A stretch of DNA of 64,000 nucleotides from Shewanella basaltis (GCF_023283885.1 NZ_JAKILA010000011.1:62001-126000), one strand, 5' to 3'. Numbered from the stretch's first letter, positions 27,723 to 38,391 are shown. Program-made: numbers and translations. The notes: a model not told the origin generated them from the letters alone.

Positions 27723-30023
27723 CTAATTCCTCAAGTAAAGTGGCTTACGGTAGTTAAATAAGCCTTCATTTAGCATGTCTGCTACGCCTAACGGACCTGA
27801 ACCGCCCAGTCCTTTTATCACAAAGTTTAGGTAAACACCGCTTTCAAATTCTTCACTGTTATCTTCAGTGCTCGACAAATCATCGTCATAATTGGTTCTG
27901 ATACGGTAGTGATAACTGAGGCGAACAGCCCAGCAGCATGACTCGTATTGCACACCTGTATAGGTTTCAATATTGCGAGATTCATTGAGGTCATAATAAT
28001 AATTACCCACAAAATACAAGCTGTCGCTTAGTGGCCAAGAGGTTCGTAGCCCCGCTTGGGAGATATCGACTTGGTCATTGGTATTGGTATTCAACAGATC
28101 AGGCACGTAACGATAACTTAACTGCAATAATTTGTCATTGCTTGGTCTAAAATCTAAGGTAACTTCATTTTTTTTGTTTTCACCGGTTTCGGTGTCATGT
28201 TGAACCGAACCGCTGATAAACCAATCGTTATATAACTGTGCATCTAGTTCAGCTGCAAGGACTGATGTAGACGGCGATGTTTCTTCGTATGTTGTATCTA
28301 AAGCGACTTTTGATGACTCTAAATACATGATTTGACCAACACTAAACTTAAATTTCTCGCGATTATTTGTGTCAAATAACCGAGTTGTAAACCCAAGGGT
28401 AAATTGATTGGCATCAGCAATACGGTCTAAACCAGAGTATTGACGGTCGCGGAACAAACCATAGTAATCTTCTTGAAGTTCAGCGGTGTCGTAAATCCCA
28501 ATATTAGATTGGTCGTCGTACCCGACATATAGGTATTGAATCTGAGGCTCTAATGTCTGGCGATACTGGCTGTCAAACAGCTGCGCAGCGCGCTCAAAAT
28601 TGACTTGACCATGTAGGCGCGCCTGAGGAATAGTACGGCTCACCGTGTCGTCTAACGAGCTATCTTCCTCCAGATTTTGTTGCCAGTATTGTGTTTGCAT
28701 GACTTTGACTTCGCTGGTAAATGACCCAGCAGGGCCTTGAATTGGCCAAATTAAGCTTGGCACTAAATGCAAACGGGTTGCGGTATTGTATTCGTTATCT
28801 TGATGGCTGAAATTAGTCAGTTCAGAATTAAACTTAAAATCGATAGAATCAATAAAATCTGCAGTGCGATAGTTAAAGTTAAGCTGTGGCATCACTTGAT
28901 ATGGCTTTTCGTCCTCACCAAGCACTTTAATATCTTGAACACGCATGTTGAAATCCCAGTTACGTTCAAAGTAACTGGCTTCACCAATTCGTGATAACTG
29001 GTTATCTGTAGACTGGTTAACATCTGAGTCTAAATCATTGAAGTAATTATTATCAGACACGTCAGTGTAATCTGATCTTACTCGCCAATTTTTGTTAATC
29101 GCGCCCTGGTGACTCCAGTGGTATAGGTAACGGTTGGCATTGGTGTCTGAATTATCGTCACTGCCTAGGTATTCCACATTAAACTGGCCGTTTTGCTGCT
29201 CACCAGCCAGATAGCGAAATTCTGTTTTGGTATACAAACCACGTGAAGACATAAAGTTGGGAGTAAAAGTTAAATCATATTCTGGCGCGATGTTCCAGTA
29301 ATAAGGAGTAATGACCTCGATACCGTTAGTGGTACTTGTGCTGAAACTTGGAAACAAAAAACCACTTTTACGTTTGTCCGAAACAGGAACGGTCATGTAA
29401 GGAATGTAAAGCACTGGCACATCGGCAATTCTTAATTTTGCATTCCAAATTTCTCCCCACTCTTCAGTGCTGTCGATTTTGATCATGTCGGCTTCAAGTA
29501 GCCATGATTCGTCACCGGGCGGGCAGGTTGTAAAGTTAGTTTTGGTTAACAGTAAATTGTTTTCAGAAGTAATTTGTAATTTGCTGGCATCACCATGAAC
29601 TTGCTGGCCATGAAGCCAGTATTTTGTATTTTGTAGCGTGGCACTGTTGGTGCTCATTTGCGCTTCAAGAGAATCGGCAGTGACAGTGAATAATTCGTCT
29701 TTAAAAATTAAGTTGCCATCGGCATTTAAGCGTTGATTTTTTTGATCCAAAATCGCACTGTCGGCTGCAATATGGCGCTGTCCCTGACTAAAACTGACAT
29801 CACCAATAAATTGTGCTTTGTTGTTAAATGCAGCGTTTGAATAGTCGCTGATAATTACGATTTGCTCGTCATCAATACCCGTTAATGCCGCTCTGTCTTC
29901 AAATGAACGAGATACTGGGGGCGTAACAACGCATTGCGATGTCGGCAGCTCGGTCGTTTCTGCTTCTTCAGCAAGAACGATATTGGGGAGTAGGCATAAC
30001 GCCAGAAAATAACGGATCTGCAT
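27723..30023 (-). CDS. lptD: LPS-assembly protein LptD
   Basis: A 766-residue outer-membrane protein that inserts LPS into the outer leaflet with LptE. It has a signal peptide (1-18), an N-terminal OstA/jellyroll domain and a 26-strand-type barrel. The four cysteines needed for the two essential disulfides are present: C31, C167, C696 and C697. ATG 30023 is preferred to the TTG at 30032. First gene of the operon; the promoter must lie in the 144-bp gap shared with amgK. Confidence 0.95.
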   Translation of the reverse strand: MQIRYFLALCLLPNIVLAEEAETTELPTSQCVVTPPVSRSFEDRAALTGIDDEQIVIISDYSNAAFNNKAQFIGDVSFSQGQRHIAADSAILDQKNQRLNADGNLIFKDELFTVTADSLEAQMSTNSATLQNTKYWLHGQQVHGDASKLQITSENNLLLTKTNFTTCPPGDESWLLEADMIKIDSTEEWGEIWNAKLRIADVPVLYIPYMTVPVSDKRKSGFLFPSFSTSTTNGIEVITPYYWNIAPEYDLTFTPNFMSSRGLYTKTEFRYLAGEQQNGQFNVEYLGSDDNSDTNANRYLYHWSHQGAINKNWRVRSDYTDVSDNNYFNDLDSDVNQSTDNQLSRIGEASYFERNWDFNMRVQDIKVLGEDEKPYQVMPQLNFNYRTADFIDSIDFKFNSELTNFSHQDNEYNTATRLHLVPSLIWPIQGPAGSFTSEVKVMQTQYWQQNLEEDSSLDDTVSRTIPQARLHGQVNFERAAQLFDSQYRQTLEPQIQYLYVGYDDQSNIGIYDTAELQEDYYGLFRDRQYSGLDRIADANQFTLGFTTRLFDTNNREKFKFSVGQIMYLESSKVALDTTYEETSPSTSVLAAELDAQLYNDWFISGSVQHDTETGENKKNEVTLDFRPSNDKLLQLSYRYVPDLLNTNTNDQVDISQAGLRTSWPLSDSLYFVGNYYYDLNESRNIETYTGVQYESCCWAVRLSYHYRIRTNYDDDLSSTEDNSEEFESGVYLNFVIKGLGGSGPLGVADMLNEGLFNYRKPLYLRN

Positions 30024-30167
30024 TGTTGTCAATAATTTATGATTTCATATTCAGAAAGATTTTTGGAGAGAAAAAGATACTCAGCTAAACAAAACATTCC
30101 ATTCTTTAGCTGTTTCCAAATGTTATGCTGGCTATAATAAAGCAATTTTTCGTTAAGAGCCATTGAG

Positions 30168-31190
30168 ATGAGTTTAACTGACCCAAGATTTATCGCCTTA
30201 AGCCACTGGTTAAATCAATATTTTGCCGAACAAGTGACTCCATACTTGATTTGCGGTGATGCCAGTTTTCGTCGTTACTTTCGCATTGAGCATTTGGGTG
30301 AGCATTACATAGTGTCAGACTCACCCATTAACTTAGTGCCAATCGCGCCATTTGTGGCAATGGCAAAGGCATATAAAACCGCGGGGTTATGCGTGCCAGA
30401 GGTATTAGCCACTGACGATGAACAAGGGTTTGTTTTACAAACGGATGTGGGCGAAAAACAGCTATTGTCAGTATTAAATCAACACAATGTTGTCGATTAT
30501 TATCAACAAGCACTCAATTTATTACCGACCATTGCCGGAGTAACGGTCACTGAATTAGGGCCGTTGGCTGACTACGATGGGGCATTTGTACAGCGTGAGT
30601 TGGCGATATTTGTTGATTGGTTAGTCAATACACACTTAGGTTACCGGCTGTCGAACAATGAACAGCAAATGATAACCAGTACTTTTGAGGTGTTAACGCA
30701 AAGTGCTTTATCTCAACCTAAAGTTGGGATGCACCGTGATTACCATAGCCGTAATTTATTATTGAATGCAAATGCGCTTGCCGTGATTGATTTTCAAGAT
30801 GCAGTGCTTGGGCCTGTGACTTACGATGCGGTGTCCTTGCTGCGGGATTGTTATGTACGCTGGCCAGATCAACAAGTTGATGAGTTAATGCATTATCACT
30901 ACGGGTTACTTAAATCGCATCAGTTAATCGACGATACCCTTGACTTTGTGACTTATCGACAATGGTTTGATTTAATGGGAATACAGCGTCACATCAAGGC
31001 TGCCGGTATTTTTGCTCGCTTATATCACCGCGATGCCAAGAGTGGGTATTTGGCTGATATTCCATTAACCTTGCAATATATCGTTGATATTGGCAGCCAC
31101 TACTCGCAAATTACCGCCTTCAGCTCTTGGGTTGAACGCATTATTGTGCCACTGGTTAAACAGCAGTCTGATGCAGGAAATACACTATGA
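30168..31190 (+). CDS. amgK: N-acetylmuramate/N-acetylglucosamine anomeric kinase AmgK
   Basis: A 340-residue aminoglycoside-phosphotransferase-fold kinase. The catalytic loop HRDYHSRNLL starts at residue 189 and the metal-binding DFQDA follows. With MurU it forms the peptidoglycan-sugar recycling route known in Pseudomonas, which bypasses de novo UDP-MurNAc synthesis and confers fosfomycin tolerance there. It overlaps murU by four bases (ATGA) and is divergent from lptD, the conserved order. Confidence 0.9.
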   Translation: MSLTDPRFIALSHWLNQYFAEQVTPYLICGDASFRRYFRIEHLGEHYIVSDSPINLVPIAPFVAMAKAYKTAGLCVPEVLATDDEQGFVLQTDVGEKQLLSVLNQHNVVDYYQQALNLLPTIAGVTVTELGPLADYDGAFVQRELAIFVDWLVNTHLGYRLSNNEQQMITSTFEVLTQSALSQPKVGMHRDYHSRNLLLNANALAVIDFQDAVLGPVTYDAVSLLRDCYVRWPDQQVDELMHYHYGLLKSHQLIDDTLDFVTYRQWFDLMGIQRHIKAAGIFARLYHRDAKSGYLADIPLTLQYIVDIGSHYSQITAFSSWVERIIVPLVKQQSDAGNTL

Positions 31191-31867
31191 AAGCGATGAT
31201 TTTGGCTGCTGGGCGAGGTGAGCGCTTGCGACCACTTACCGATACCTTACCTAAGCCATTGGTGAGCGTAGCGGGTAACCCCTTAATAGTGTACCACCTT
31301 GAAAAACTGGCAGAGATAGGCGTTAAAGATGTGGTGATTAATCATGCCTGGTTAGGACATAAGTTACCTGAAATGCTCGGCGATGGGCATCAATGGGGGC
31401 TCAATATTCAATACAGTGAAGAAGGCGACGCGCTAGAGACCGCAGGCGGTATTAAACGTGCATTACCTTTACTGGGTACTGCACCTTTTTTAGTCATCAA
31501 TGGTGATATTTACCTTGATAACTTGCCCAATGATCTTCATCGCGCTTACGAGCACATTGTTCAAGGTCATGGGGAGGCATTTTTGTGGTTAGTTGACAAT
31601 CCTGAGCACCATCCTCAAGGCGATTTTGCAATAGACACAGCAGCACGACTGAGTTTGAAAGAGAATGAAAAACTGACCTTTTCGGGTGTCGGTATTTATC
31701 ACCCTCAATTTTTTCATGCTGTACCAGAAGGCAAACAAGCGCTTGGGCCTTTGCTAAGAGAGGCTATAACAAACCAACAAGTTATGGGTGCGTATTTAGA
31801 TACTTATTGGTGCGATGTGGGCACGATAACAAGACTTGAGCAACTCGAAGCTCGGTTACAAGCGTAA
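31187..31867 (+). CDS. murU: N-acetylmuramate alpha-1-phosphate uridylyltransferase
   Basis: A 226-residue nucleotidyltransferase with the N-terminal signature AMILAAGRGERLRPLT and the DVG motif near the C-terminus (WCDVGT). It converts MurNAc-1-phosphate to UDP-MurNAc, following AmgK. Translationally coupled to amgK. Confidence 0.92.
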   Translation: MKAMILAAGRGERLRPLTDTLPKPLVSVAGNPLIVYHLEKLAEIGVKDVVINHAWLGHKLPEMLGDGHQWGLNIQYSEEGDALETAGGIKRALPLLGTAPFLVINGDIYLDNLPNDLHRAYEHIVQGHGEAFLWLVDNPEHHPQGDFAIDTAARLSLKENEKLTFSGVGIYHPQFFHAVPEGKQALGPLLREAITNQQVMGAYLDTYWCDVGTITRLEQLEARLQA

Positions 31868-31937
31868 ATTTAGGCCAGCAAGTTGCGTCTAATATGTTGC
31901 AATACAAGAATGAACATTAAACAAAGCGGAAGGTACA

Positions 31938-32711
31938 ATGCGCATTTGGGGTAAAGTTTTTGGGTTTATTATCGGCTTTATGTTTGGTCGGTTTTTTGGT
32001 GCCCTTTTAGGATTATGGTTAGGGCATGCTTACGATAAACGTCAGGGGCTGACGTCATTATTGCGTAAAGGCAGCGAACGTCAGGCGATGTTTTTTAATG
32101 CAACCTTTGCGGTAATGGGCCATGTGGCTAAAGCGTCTGGTCGTGTGACTGAAAATGATATTCGTATTGCCACCATGCTTATGGATCAGATGAAGCTATC
32201 GGGCCAATCGCGCATTGATGCTCAAGATGCTTTTAGGCATGGGCGTCAAGCTGATTTTGATTTGCTCAAGCAGTTAGAGCAATTTCGCCATGTTATTCAA
32301 GGACGCGCCGAATTAGCACAAATGTTTTTGGAAATTCAAATTCAGACGGCCCTGTCTGACGGTGAGTTGCATGCCAAAGAGAAACAAATATTGTCGGTTA
32401 TCGCCAATAAACTAGGCCTAGCAGCACAGCTTGATGCCTTGTTGGCACGATGGCAAGCTGAGTTTAGCCATCATCAATCACCACAAGGCAATAAAATGCC
32501 GCTGAACGATGCCTATGTGATGTTAGGTGTGGCCGAGTCTGCTAGCGACCAAGAGATTAAACGCGCTTACCGTAAATTAATGAACGAGCATCATCCAGAT
32601 AAGCTCGTGGCTAAAGGGTTACCAGAAGAAATGATGGCCTTAGCCAAAACCAAAGCACAGGATATTCAAGCCGCTTATGAGCGTATTAAAACCTCACGCG
32701 CAATGCGTTAG
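31938..32711 (+). CDS. djlA: Co-chaperone DjlA
   Basis: A 257-residue DnaJ-like protein anchored in the inner membrane by one N-terminal glycine-rich helix (about 7-28). A TerB-like central domain and a C-terminal J-domain with the HPD tripeptide (EHHPDKL, about residue 219) follow. It stimulates DnaK. The preceding gap is 70 bp and AAGG lies upstream, so it may be co-transcribed with amgK-murU. Confidence 0.94.
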   Translation: MRIWGKVFGFIIGFMFGRFFGALLGLWLGHAYDKRQGLTSLLRKGSERQAMFFNATFAVMGHVAKASGRVTENDIRIATMLMDQMKLSGQSRIDAQDAFRHGRQADFDLLKQLEQFRHVIQGRAELAQMFLEIQIQTALSDGELHAKEKQILSVIANKLGLAAQLDALLARWQAEFSHHQSPQGNKMPLNDAYVMLGVAESASDQEIKRAYRKLMNEHHPDKLVAKGLPEEMMALAKTKAQDIQAAYERIKTSRAMR

Positions 32712-32740
32712 CGTTTTGTTTAACAGGGAGTGAACCTAAG

Positions 32741-33694
32741 ATGAAAATAGTGGTTTTAGACGGTTACACACTAAACCCAGGGGATTTAGATTGGCAAGCA
32801 CTGCAAGCCATAGGTGAAAGTGAGATTTACGAGCATACATTACCCTCTGAAGTGGTAGCACGTTGTGCAGAAGCACAAATAGTGTTGACCAATAAAACCG
32901 TGTTAACTGCACACACTCTAAGCCATCTACCGCAACTTAACTATATTGGCGTATTAGCAACAGGTACCAATGTTGTTGATATTCAATATGCTACAGAACA
33001 CGGCATTTGTGTGACTAATATTCCTGCATACGGCCCTGATGCTGTCGCCCAAATGGTGTTTGCACATGTATTGCACCATTATCAACAGGTGGCCTTACAT
33101 GATCAGGCCGTAAAATCCGGTCAATGGGTGTCACAGCGAGACTTTTGTTTTACCTTAAGTCCGCTAACCTCGTTAAAGGGGTTAACCTTGGGTGTGGTTG
33201 GGTATGGTGATATTGGCCAGCAGGTGGCTAATCTGGGTGTGGCGTTTGGCATGCGAGTGTTAATCACAAGTGGTAAACCTAAAGCCGATTTACCTGGGGC
33301 GATAACCTGGTGTGAGCGCGATACCCTGTTTCAGCAAGCTGACATTATTTCACTGCATTGCCCACTTAATATCGCCACTAAGCACATGATAAACAGTAAC
33401 AGTTTGCGCTTGTTAAAGCCTGGATGTTTATTAGTCAACACTGCCCGCGGCGATTTAATTAACGAAGCCGATTTAGCGCAATGGCTCAATCAACATAAGG
33501 GGTTTGCGGCCGTCGATGTATTATCAACAGAACCACCAAGCCCAGACAACCCATTGCTAAGTGCGATTAATATTACCCTAACGCCGCACATTGCTTGGGC
33601 AACCTTGCAAGCAAGACAAAATTTACTCAACATTGCTGTAAATAACATAAAGCAGTTCCTGCAAGGGGATGTGGTTAATTGTGTAAACGGCTAA
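32741..33694 (+). CDS. D-2-hydroxyacid dehydrogenase, glycerate/hydroxypyruvate type
   Basis: A 317-residue NAD-dependent dehydrogenase. The Rossmann motif VVGYGDIG is at about 151-158. Catalytic Arg, Glu and His are in TARGD, STEPP and LTPHIAW. It resembles HprA-type glycerate dehydrogenases that interconvert hydroxypyruvate and D-glycerate, but 2-hydroxyacid dehydrogenases are hard to separate by sequence. It follows djlA by 29 bp and ends the operon at a terminator. Confidence 0.85.
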   Translation: MKIVVLDGYTLNPGDLDWQALQAIGESEIYEHTLPSEVVARCAEAQIVLTNKTVLTAHTLSHLPQLNYIGVLATGTNVVDIQYATEHGICVTNIPAYGPDAVAQMVFAHVLHHYQQVALHDQAVKSGQWVSQRDFCFTLSPLTSLKGLTLGVVGYGDIGQQVANLGVAFGMRVLITSGKPKADLPGAITWCERDTLFQQADIISLHCPLNIATKHMINSNSLRLLKPGCLLVNTARGDLINEADLAQWLNQHKGFAAVDVLSTEPPSPDNPLLSAINITLTPHIAWATLQARQNLLNIAVNNIKQFLQGDVVNCVNG

Positions 33695-33713
33695 AAGATG
33701 TTTGAGGGTTAAG

Positions 33714-33748
33714 CAACAAAAAGCCGCAATAATTTACGGCTTTTGTTG
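33714..33748 (+). terminator. Terminator after the dehydrogenase gene
   Basis: CAACAAAAAGCCG pairs with CGGCTTTTGTTG across a 10-base loop; it can also serve the convergent purT. Confidence 0.85.
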
Positions 33749-33788
33749 TATGTATTAAGCGATGTTCGGCAGTTTACGCCTGTATAGG

Positions 33789-34979
33789 TTAAAACAATAC
33801 CTTGATGTTGCTGGCGACCTTTGTGGCTTTTTCAATGGCGTTTTCTATGGATGTGTCACGTGCAAGGGCAACACCTAACCGGCGGCGACCATTAATATCA
33901 GGTTTACCGAATAAGCGTAATTGTGTATCAGCAGGCGCTAGGGCTTGTGCCATACCTTGGAAACGAATATTGGTTGAGGTGCCCTCGGCTAAAATCACCG
34001 CAGAGGCGCTGGGCCCATGTTGAGTAATACTGCTGATGGGCAGACCTAAAATAGCACGCACATGCAAAGCAAATTCTGATAGATCTTGACTAATAAGTGT
34101 CACTAAACCGGTATCGTGTGGCCTTGGTGATACTTCTGAGAAATACACATCATCACCTTTTACAAACAACTCAACACCAAATAAGCCAAAGCCGCCTAGG
34201 GCTTCAACCACTTTTTTGCTTACGGCTTGGGCTTTTTGTAACACAAGCTCCGACATCTGTTGAGGCTGCCAGGATTCGCGGTAATCACCGTCCTCTTGTC
34301 TGTGACCGATTGGGGCGCAAAAGTGAATACCATTAATCGCGCTAATGGTGAGTAGGGTGATTTCATAATCAAATGGAATAAAGGCCTCTACTATTACTCT
34401 GCCTTGTCCTGCACGACCGCCTTCTTGAGCATAAGCCCATGCTTTGGCAATGGTATCGCTAGACTTAATGACACTTTGGCCTTTACCCGATGAACTCATT
34501 ACTGGCTTCACAACACACGGAATGCCAATGTTAGCGACCGCTTGCTCAAACTCTAATTGGCTATCGCAAAAGGCATAGTGTGATGTTGGTAGGGCTAAGG
34601 TTTCAGCGGCTAAGCGGCGAATACCTTCGCGGTCCATAGTGAGCTTGGCAGCGTTAGCCGTTGGTACAACATGCAATCCCTGTCCCTCTAATTCGACTAA
34701 GGTTTGTGTTGCGATGGCTTCAATTTCTGGGATAACGAGATCTGGTTTTTCTAATTCGATAACCGCTTTGAGCGCCTGGGCATCGAGCATATTAATCACA
34801 TGAAAGCGATGTGCCACTTGCATTGCTGGCGCGTTTGGGTAACGGTCTACGCCGATAACTTCAATGCCGTAACGTTGTAGCTCAATGGCGACTTCTTTAC
34901 CGAGTTCGCCACAACCTAACAGCATTGCCTTTATCGTACCTGGGGTGTTTGCTGTACCGAATGTTGTAGGGATTGACAT
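33789..34979 (-). CDS. purT: Formate-dependent phosphoribosylglycinamide formyltransferase
   Basis: A 396-residue ATP-grasp enzyme that formylates GAR using formate and ATP in purine synthesis, independent of folate. It has the [12 protein letters not shown] motif, [14 protein letters not shown] and the [15 protein letters not shown] segment. Length is that of E. coli PurT. No PurR box was recognised upstream. Confidence 0.96.
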   Translation of the reverse strand: MSIPTTFGTANTPGTIKAMLLGCGELGKEVAIELQRYGIEVIGVDRYPNAPAMQVAHRFHVINMLDAQALKAVIELEKPDLVIPEIEAIATQTLVELEGQGLHVVPTANAAKLTMDREGIRRLAAETLALPTSHYAFCDSQLEFEQAVANIGIPCVVKPVMSSSGKGQSVIKSSDTIAKAWAYAQEGGRAGQGRVIVEAFIPFDYEITLLTISAINGIHFCAPIGHRQEDGDYRESWQPQQMSELVLQKAQAVSKKVVEALGGFGLFGVELFVKGDDVYFSEVSPRPHDTGLVTLISQDLSEFALHVRAILGLPISSITQHGPSASAVILAEGTSTNIRFQGMAQALAPADTQLRLFGKPDINGRRRLGVALARDTSIENAIEKATKVASNIKVLF

Positions 34980-35176
34980 AATGATTAACAGCCTTTGTAT
35001 AGGGATATTTTTATTTGGCGAACAGTGTAGCGAGATGCGCGCTTAAAAATCCAATACAAAAAGCATTAAATGATGATTTTATTGTATCTTTGGTCACTTT
35101 TTGTGATGTCAGATTGTGTTTAATAGCAATAAGTGAGCGATGAGAGGCGCTAAGGTTAGCTGATGTTTGCTATCAT

Positions 35177-35204
35177 AAAACGCCAGCAACCTCCTGTTGC
35201 TGGC
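35177..35204 (-). terminator. Terminator after the peroxiredoxin gene
   Basis: A perfect 9-bp stem GCCAGCAAC/GTTGCTGGC with a 5-base loop. On the minus strand it is followed by GTTTT. Confidence 0.82.
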
Positions 35205-35233
35205 TCAATGTATCGCAATGACTTAATGATAAA

Positions 35234-35866
35234 CTAGTTAACCAGTAATTCTGCAGCCGTTAAAATTAACTCAGGAGCAGGGCGCACTTTGTAGTTTGGA
35301 TTAACATATTGAAAGTGAATTAAGCCATTTTTATCGGCCAGATAAACTGCCGGAACAGGTAACACTAGGCGTTTATCACCTTCTGGCGTGGTGAATAGCT
35401 CGTTGGTAACAGCAAGACTTGCTGTGTACTTTTGAGTGATATCTGCACTGGTGTAATAGGCCAAACCAAAGGCTTGTGATGCTGCCATTGCGGTGTCAGA
35501 CAGCAATAAGTAATCGAGTTTTTGATCGTTTATTGACGCCCGCATTTTTTCAGGTGTATCGGGAGAAATCCCCACTAGCTGAAAACCCATTTCAATCAGT
35601 TTAGGTTCAATTGCCTTTAATTGACCCATTTGTGAGTTACAAAATGGACACCAACCGCCACGATAAAAGAAGAAAATGGTTGGCTTTTGTGCCACAAGTT
35701 TGTCCAGTGCAACCGCTTTGCCATTAACATCTTGTAAGGTGATGGCTGGTATTTGATGGCCATTGAGCAGTGGCATGACATTGTTTTCGTCAATAGCAAT
35801 AGGTTTAGCGATACTGGCAACGCTGGCTAACAATAACGAGGTGGTGATAAGCAGTTTTTTAAACAT
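35234..35866 (-). CDS. Exported peroxiredoxin-like (AhpC/TSA) protein
   Basis: A 210-residue protein with a signal peptide (1-20, ending SIAKP) and a thioredoxin-like fold with FYRGGWCPFCNSQ, where CPFC is the redox site. This resembles periplasmic peroxiredoxin-like proteins that reduce peroxides. ATG 35866 has AAGGA upstream. No partner gene is adjacent; the upstream helicase ends at its own terminator, so this gene is probably separate. Confidence 0.85.
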   Translation of the reverse strand: MFKKLLITTSLLLASVASIAKPIAIDENNVMPLLNGHQIPAITLQDVNGKAVALDKLVAQKPTIFFFYRGGWCPFCNSQMGQLKAIEPKLIEMGFQLVGISPDTPEKMRASINDQKLDYLLLSDTAMAASQAFGLAYYTSADITQKYTASLAVTNELFTTPEGDKRLVLPVPAVYLADKNGLIHFQYVNPNYKVRPAPELILTAAELLVN

Positions 35867-35970
35867 GGTAAGTCCTTGTGTTGTTGTCCTGAAGAATTCG
35901 ATGTCACAAAAGTACGTATAAGTTACAAAACCAGACCTGCCAATGACAGTAATAATTTCATTCAAGAGCA

Positions 35971-35996
35971 AAAAAGGCGCCGAAGCGCCTTTTTGT
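35971..35996 (-). terminator. Terminator after rhlE
   Basis: AAAAAGGCGC-loop-GCGCCTTTTT; on the minus strand the loop is TTCG and a T run follows. Confidence 0.92.
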
Positions 35997-36041
35997 TTGC
36001 CGACCCTTTATCGTGGGTAGGTAAAATATATCGAACTGAGG

Positions 36042-37343
36042 TTACTTAATTTTTTTGTATTTAACAGCGCTGGTCGTTTTACCCACTTTCACACGACGAC
36101 CGTCCATGTTTTTCTCTGCAATCATCTGTGCGCCAACATTGTCGCTACGTTGTTGTTTTTTGGCAAAGCTACGACGTTTTTCAATTTGTTTAAGCAACAT
36201 CTCACGACTACCTACCTCATAACCTGGTACGGTAATGCGGCGAATTTTTTGACCTATGAGTTTTTCAATATCTGCCAGTGTGCGCTCTTCTTCACGGCTA
36301 ACAAACGAGATCGCCACGCCTGTTTTCCCCGCTCGACCTGTGCGGCCTATACGATGCACATAATCTTCAGCCAAGAACGGTAAATCGTAGTTAACCACGT
36401 ATTCAAGGTTTTGAATATCAAGGCCGCGAGCAGCAACTTCGGTGGCGACCAATACCCGCAATTTACCTTCGACAAACTCACGTAAAGCGCGACGACGGCT
36501 ACCTTGTGCTTTTTCGCCGTGAACTACGCCAGAGGTAATTCCGTCTAGGTTTAGCTCCTTTACTAAGGTGTCAGCGGCATCGCGCGTGGCAGTAAATACC
36601 AATACTTGGCGCCAGTTTTTAGTGCCAATCAGTTCAGACAGTAATTCACGTTTGCGGCGTTGTTCAACCGGGTAAATAACTTGGCTGATTGTTGCTGCGG
36701 TGGTGTTTTGTTTATCTACCGTGATCACTTTAGGTCTATCGAGCATGTCATTAGCTAACTTTTTCACTTCGTTTGAGAAAGTTGCAGAAAACAGCATATT
36801 TTGACGTTTTTTGTTTACCGCTTGAAGGATTTTTTGAATGTCGGCGCTAAAGCCCATGTCAAGCATGCGGTCAGCTTCATCAAGCACTAAAAACTCGACG
36901 TTAGATAAACTTAAATTACAAGCAACAATATGCTCAAGTAAACGACCAGGAGTGGCAACAATCACGTCTGCTCCGCGTTTGAGCTTTTGTGACTGGCTGT
37001 CCATTTTCACCCCCCCATAAATGGTTAATACCGTCACATTGAGGTGTTTACTGTAAGCGCTGATGTTGTCGGCAACTTGTGCGGCCAGTTCACGTGTCGG
37101 CGTTAAAATAAGAGTGCGAGTATTAGACGGTAAGGTGTCTTTTGGGTTTTCGCACATTTTTTGCAATATGGGTAAAGCAAAGGCTGCGGTTTTGCCTGTA
37201 CCGGTCTGGGCGCTTGCTAAGACATCTTCACCACGGCGTATGGCCGGTATCGCTTGTTTTTGCACGGGGGTCATTGATTGATAACCGCACTCAGCGATCG
37301 CGCGTAATATTTCTGGGGCGAAGCTAAAAGATTCGAATTTCAT
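36042..37343 (-). CDS. rhlE: ATP-dependent RNA helicase RhlE-like
   Basis: A 433-residue DEAD-box helicase. The N-terminus (MKFESFSFAPEILRAIAECG) and Q motif, Walker A AQTGTGKT (about 46-53), DEAD (about 154), SAT, and HRIGRTGRAG in the second RecA domain are intact. A basic C-terminal tail follows. It resembles E. coli RhlE, which remodels ribosome precursors and mRNAs, often in the cold. Transcribed alone. Confidence 0.92.
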   Translation of the reverse strand: MKFESFSFAPEILRAIAECGYQSMTPVQKQAIPAIRRGEDVLASAQTGTGKTAAFALPILQKMCENPKDTLPSNTRTLILTPTRELAAQVADNISAYSKHLNVTVLTIYGGVKMDSQSQKLKRGADVIVATPGRLLEHIVACNLSLSNVEFLVLDEADRMLDMGFSADIQKILQAVNKKRQNMLFSATFSNEVKKLANDMLDRPKVITVDKQNTTAATISQVIYPVEQRRKRELLSELIGTKNWRQVLVFTATRDAADTLVKELNLDGITSGVVHGEKAQGSRRRALREFVEGKLRVLVATEVAARGLDIQNLEYVVNYDLPFLAEDYVHRIGRTGRAGKTGVAISFVSREEERTLADIEKLIGQKIRRITVPGYEVGSREMLLKQIEKRRSFAKKQQRSDNVGAQMIAEKNMDGRRVKVGKTTSAVKYKKIK

Positions 37344-37853
37344 GGTGCGGTTCCTGTATGTACATCAAAACAAAGCGATTTAGTTGCGTCTAGCGTGCTA
37401 GCTGAACAAGGTAAATCTGGATAATTTAGGTCGTTAGCGTGATTGAATTGGCTAAACTCATGCTTAACAGTGTTGTTAACTTATTTAGGATAGTTGAAAA
37501 ACGTTAAGCTTGAATGAGATACCCTATTGGGGCGCCATCAATAAGCGGTCGCGGAGTATAACAAACTTTTGTTTAAATCCTGAACTTTATCTGTGTTTGT
37601 TGATAAGTTTTTTTCGATACAGTAAACCCAGTCAAACAAGTCGCTGCCAGGATAATTTGGTATGCACATGACAACGCTTGGGTTGAGGCTGTATAAAGGA
37701 TTATTGCTATACTCGCTCAATATTATCGTGCTTATTTTACCCTAGAATCCCTAACTTAAGTGCGCGTTACCTCATCAACAGCAGTTATCTATATTAGCCT
37801 TTGTATCAACCTTCAATTTAATTGCTTGTGGTTACCTGTAAATTTGATACTTA
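37344..37853. other. Gene-free stretch upstream of rhlE
   Basis: No convincing gene, terminator or RNA is seen in these 510 bp. Short ORFs lack ribosome sites. It probably contains the rhlE promoter and leader at its left end; the right end abuts a repeat cluster. Confidence 0.5.
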
Positions 37854-38047
37854 ACCTGAGCGCGGGATAAGGGATGAACTTATGCTATTTAAAATCAACA
37901 TGTTACCCATTCTCACTTTCAAGCTTGTCATGTGTTCTGCTAACAAGGCGAATTGACGCGTCAATAGCTAGCCTATTGTAAGTCGATTCAACGCAGTGAG
38001 CAGGGCAAAGGACTGTTTGAAAGGCATTTATTATCCCGCGCTCAGGT
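37854..38047 (+). mobile_element. MITE-A copy 3 (subfamily A, 194 bp)
   Basis: Ends ACCTGAGCGCGGGATAA and TTATCCCGCGCTCAGGT, which pair perfectly. Flanked by TACTTA at 37848-37853 and 38048-38053. It is nearly identical in its interior to copy 1. Confidence 0.9.
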
Positions 38048-38085
38048 TACTTAGTATCAAGTCTGTTTTTCCACGTCGTTACTGG

Positions 38086-38391
38086 GCTTTGCGTTCTCGC
38101 TATTTGAAAGGGAACAACCATGACGACATAGCGACGCCTTAATCAACAACCGCTGGACGCATTCTGCATAGTCACTGATTAACCTCAACTCTGGATAAGA
38201 GATGTATTGATAACGATATAAATCAATAGATTGACTAAAATCCACAGTCAAGCTTGTGATTTGTTTTGCTAACAAGGCGAATTAACGCGTCAATAGCTAG
38301 CCTATTGCAAGTTAATTCAACGCAGTGAGGAAGGCAAAGGACTGCTTGAAAGGCGTTTGTTATCCAGAGCTGAGGTTTATTAATGCGCAAT
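38086..38391 (+). repeat. R1 repeat, left-truncated, interrupted by MITE-A
   Basis: From GCGTTCTCGCTATTTGAAAG through CGACGCCTTAATCAA to GTCACTGATTA, then a MITE-A insertion, then TTATTAATGCGCAATGG. The left end is lost. The point of interruption is the same as in the copy at 6182. Confidence 0.75.
38182..38376 (+). mobile_element. MITE-A copy 4 (subfamily B, 195 bp)
   Basis: Ends ACCTCAACTCTGGATAA and TTATCCAGAGCTGAGGT. The flanks TGATTA (38176-38181) and TTATTA (38377-38382) form an imperfect target duplication. Confidence 0.87.

Noticed and set aside
37538..37720. 60-codon minus-strand ORF in the gap upstream of rhlE
   Set aside because: No ribosome site, no recognisable protein pattern, random-looking composition.
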